Assembly (NCBI GenBank): GCA_018663035.1
Contig: JABJEX010000062.1
Span: 1 to 36,717, forward strand
Direction of reading: 5' to 3'
Source of the DNA: Porticoccaceae bacterium
GTDB taxonomy: Bacteria; Pseudomonadota; Gammaproteobacteria; Pseudomonadales; Porticoccaceae
DNA length: 36,717 nt
The notes beneath the pieces are model-generated. The model worked only from the letters and a program-made list of their open reading frames with translations, had not been told where the DNA came from and made no database searches. The position numbers and the translations under genes were made by a program. Positions 36,044 through 36,717 of this stretch are shown here, piece by piece. The number at the start of each line of letters is the position of its first letter. Position 1 is the first letter of the stretch.

Positions 36044-36717
36044 ATGACCGATAAAAAACCCGGAATTATTCGACGTATCTTTAGTTTTATCGGGAAAATT
36101 ATTACCGGTGTAAGAGCGATCGTCGGCCTGTTGGTTTTTGTCTTTATAGTGTCAATTATTGCCGGTATGTTTGGTGGTGATCTGCAGCCAATCCCTGAAA
36201 GAGGCGCTCTCTATCTGGCACCTAGCGGGGTTCTAGTTGATCAAAAAACCTATGTAGATCCACTTGAGCAGCTTCTCTCACAAAGTGGCGGCCGAGATTC
36301 TCAAACATTGGTTAGAGAAGTCGTTGAAGCTATCGACAGTGCAGCCGGCGATAGTCGCATCACCCATCTGGTGCTGGACACTGATTATATGGCGGGCGCT
36401 GGGCTCAGCAAACTAGAAGAAATCAGCTCAGCTCTGCTGCGTTTTAAAAAGAGCGAGAAACCTATCATTGCCCTAGGTGATAACTTTAATCAGCCTCAGT
36501 ACTATCTCGCTGCCCATGCCGATGAGATTATCCTCAACCCTATGGGGATGGTAACGCTAACAGGCTTCAGCTACTTTGGAAGCTACTACAAAGATGCCTT
36601 AGATAAGCTAAAAATCAATGTTCATATCTTCCGCGCCGGCGAATTTAAAAGCGCCGTCGAGCCCTATATGGGCAACGCAATGTCTCCCGGAGTGAAACAG
36701 GAGCGTCAGACTCTCAT
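36044..36717 (+). CDS. sppA: Signal peptide peptidase SppA (long form), N-terminal part, cut by window edge
   Basis: The first 224 codons are present and the frame is open at the right edge. AGAGGA precedes the ATG. A transmembrane anchor (about 24-44, AIVGLLVFVFIVSIIAG) is followed by a ClpP/crotonase-like protease domain with VLDTDYMAGAGLSKL and AHADEIILNP. Lys202 in GEFKSAVEPY matches the catalytic lysine of E. coli SppA, which lies in its N-terminal repeat; the catalytic serine would be in the missing second repeat. It cleaves leftover signal peptides in the inner membrane. Confidence 0.93.
   Translation, partial: MTDKKPGIIRRIFSFIGKIITGVRAIVGLLVFVFIVSIIAGMFGGDLQPIPERGALYLAPSGVLVDQKTYVDPLEQLLSQSGGRDSQTLVREVVEAIDSAAGDSRITHLVLDTDYMAGAGLSKLEEISSALLRFKKSEKPIIALGDNFNQPQYYLAAHADEIILNPMGMVTLTGFSYFGSYYKDALDKLKINVHIFRAGEFKSAVEPYMGNAMSPGVKQERQTL

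Overview
The window looks like chromosomal DNA of a free-living, probably marine, gammaproteobacterium of moderate G+C (about half by eye). Gene order, protein lengths and many catalytic residue numbers match those of Escherichia coli and Pseudomonas. The mixture (methionine gamma-lyase, omega-amino-acid aminotransferase, a secreted DUF3604 protein, dense regulator-enzyme pairs) suggests a lineage near the SAR92/Porticoccaceae group. That placement is inference from memory, not a search result. I saw no rRNA, tRNA, CRISPR array, insertion sequence, phage gene or integrase, and every gap between genes is under 300 bases.

Layout. 1-3548: guaA (cut by the left edge) and guaB leftward, with xseA divergent. 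3570-5381: methionine gamma-lyase and a divergent Lrp/AsnC regulator. 5423-6832: der. 6912-8952: omega-amino-acid:pyruvate aminotransferase and a divergent PuuR-like XRE-cupin regulator. 9037-15807: a leftward housekeeping block ndk-rlmN-pilF-ispG-hisS-yfgM-bamB. 15959-23331: the isc operon iscR-S-U-A-hscB-hscA-fdx-iscX, ending in a GGDEF/EAL gene. 23426-25104: trmJ and the divergent suhB. 25124-28906: a leftward three-gene cassette, DUF3604 metallohydrolase-like protein - parvulin-type isomerase - HupE/UreJ-like membrane protein. 29085-31254: an APC permease and an AraC-methyltransferase fusion. 31386-34621: aldehyde dehydrogenase, a TlpA-like thioredoxin lipoprotein and YihY. 34718-36717: arsC/yfgD-like, wrbA, DUF2069 and the start of sppA (cut by the right edge).

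How it works together. The backbone is the classic gammaproteobacterial run from suhB-trmJ-isc through ndk-rlmN-pilF-ispG-hisS-yfgM-bamB-der to xseA-guaB-guaA. It covers Fe-S cluster assembly, two Fe-S enzymes that depend on it (IspG, RlmN), outer-membrane assembly, tRNA charging, ribosome assembly and GMP synthesis. Two amino-acid-degrading regulator-enzyme pairs lie inside this backbone on either side of der, an EAL gene is attached to the tail of isc, and rodZ is missing from its usual place between pilF and ispG.

Control sites readable in the sequence include two head-to-tail IscR type 1 sites over a near-consensus iscR promoter, a boxA-like element next to the suhB ribosome-binding site, a guaB leader hairpin holding the Shine-Dalgarno sequence, and strong hairpin/U-tract structures directly upstream of guaA and der. 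The least understood part is the DUF3604-isomerase-HupE/UreJ cassette, which has the look of one secreted or envelope-located functional unit.
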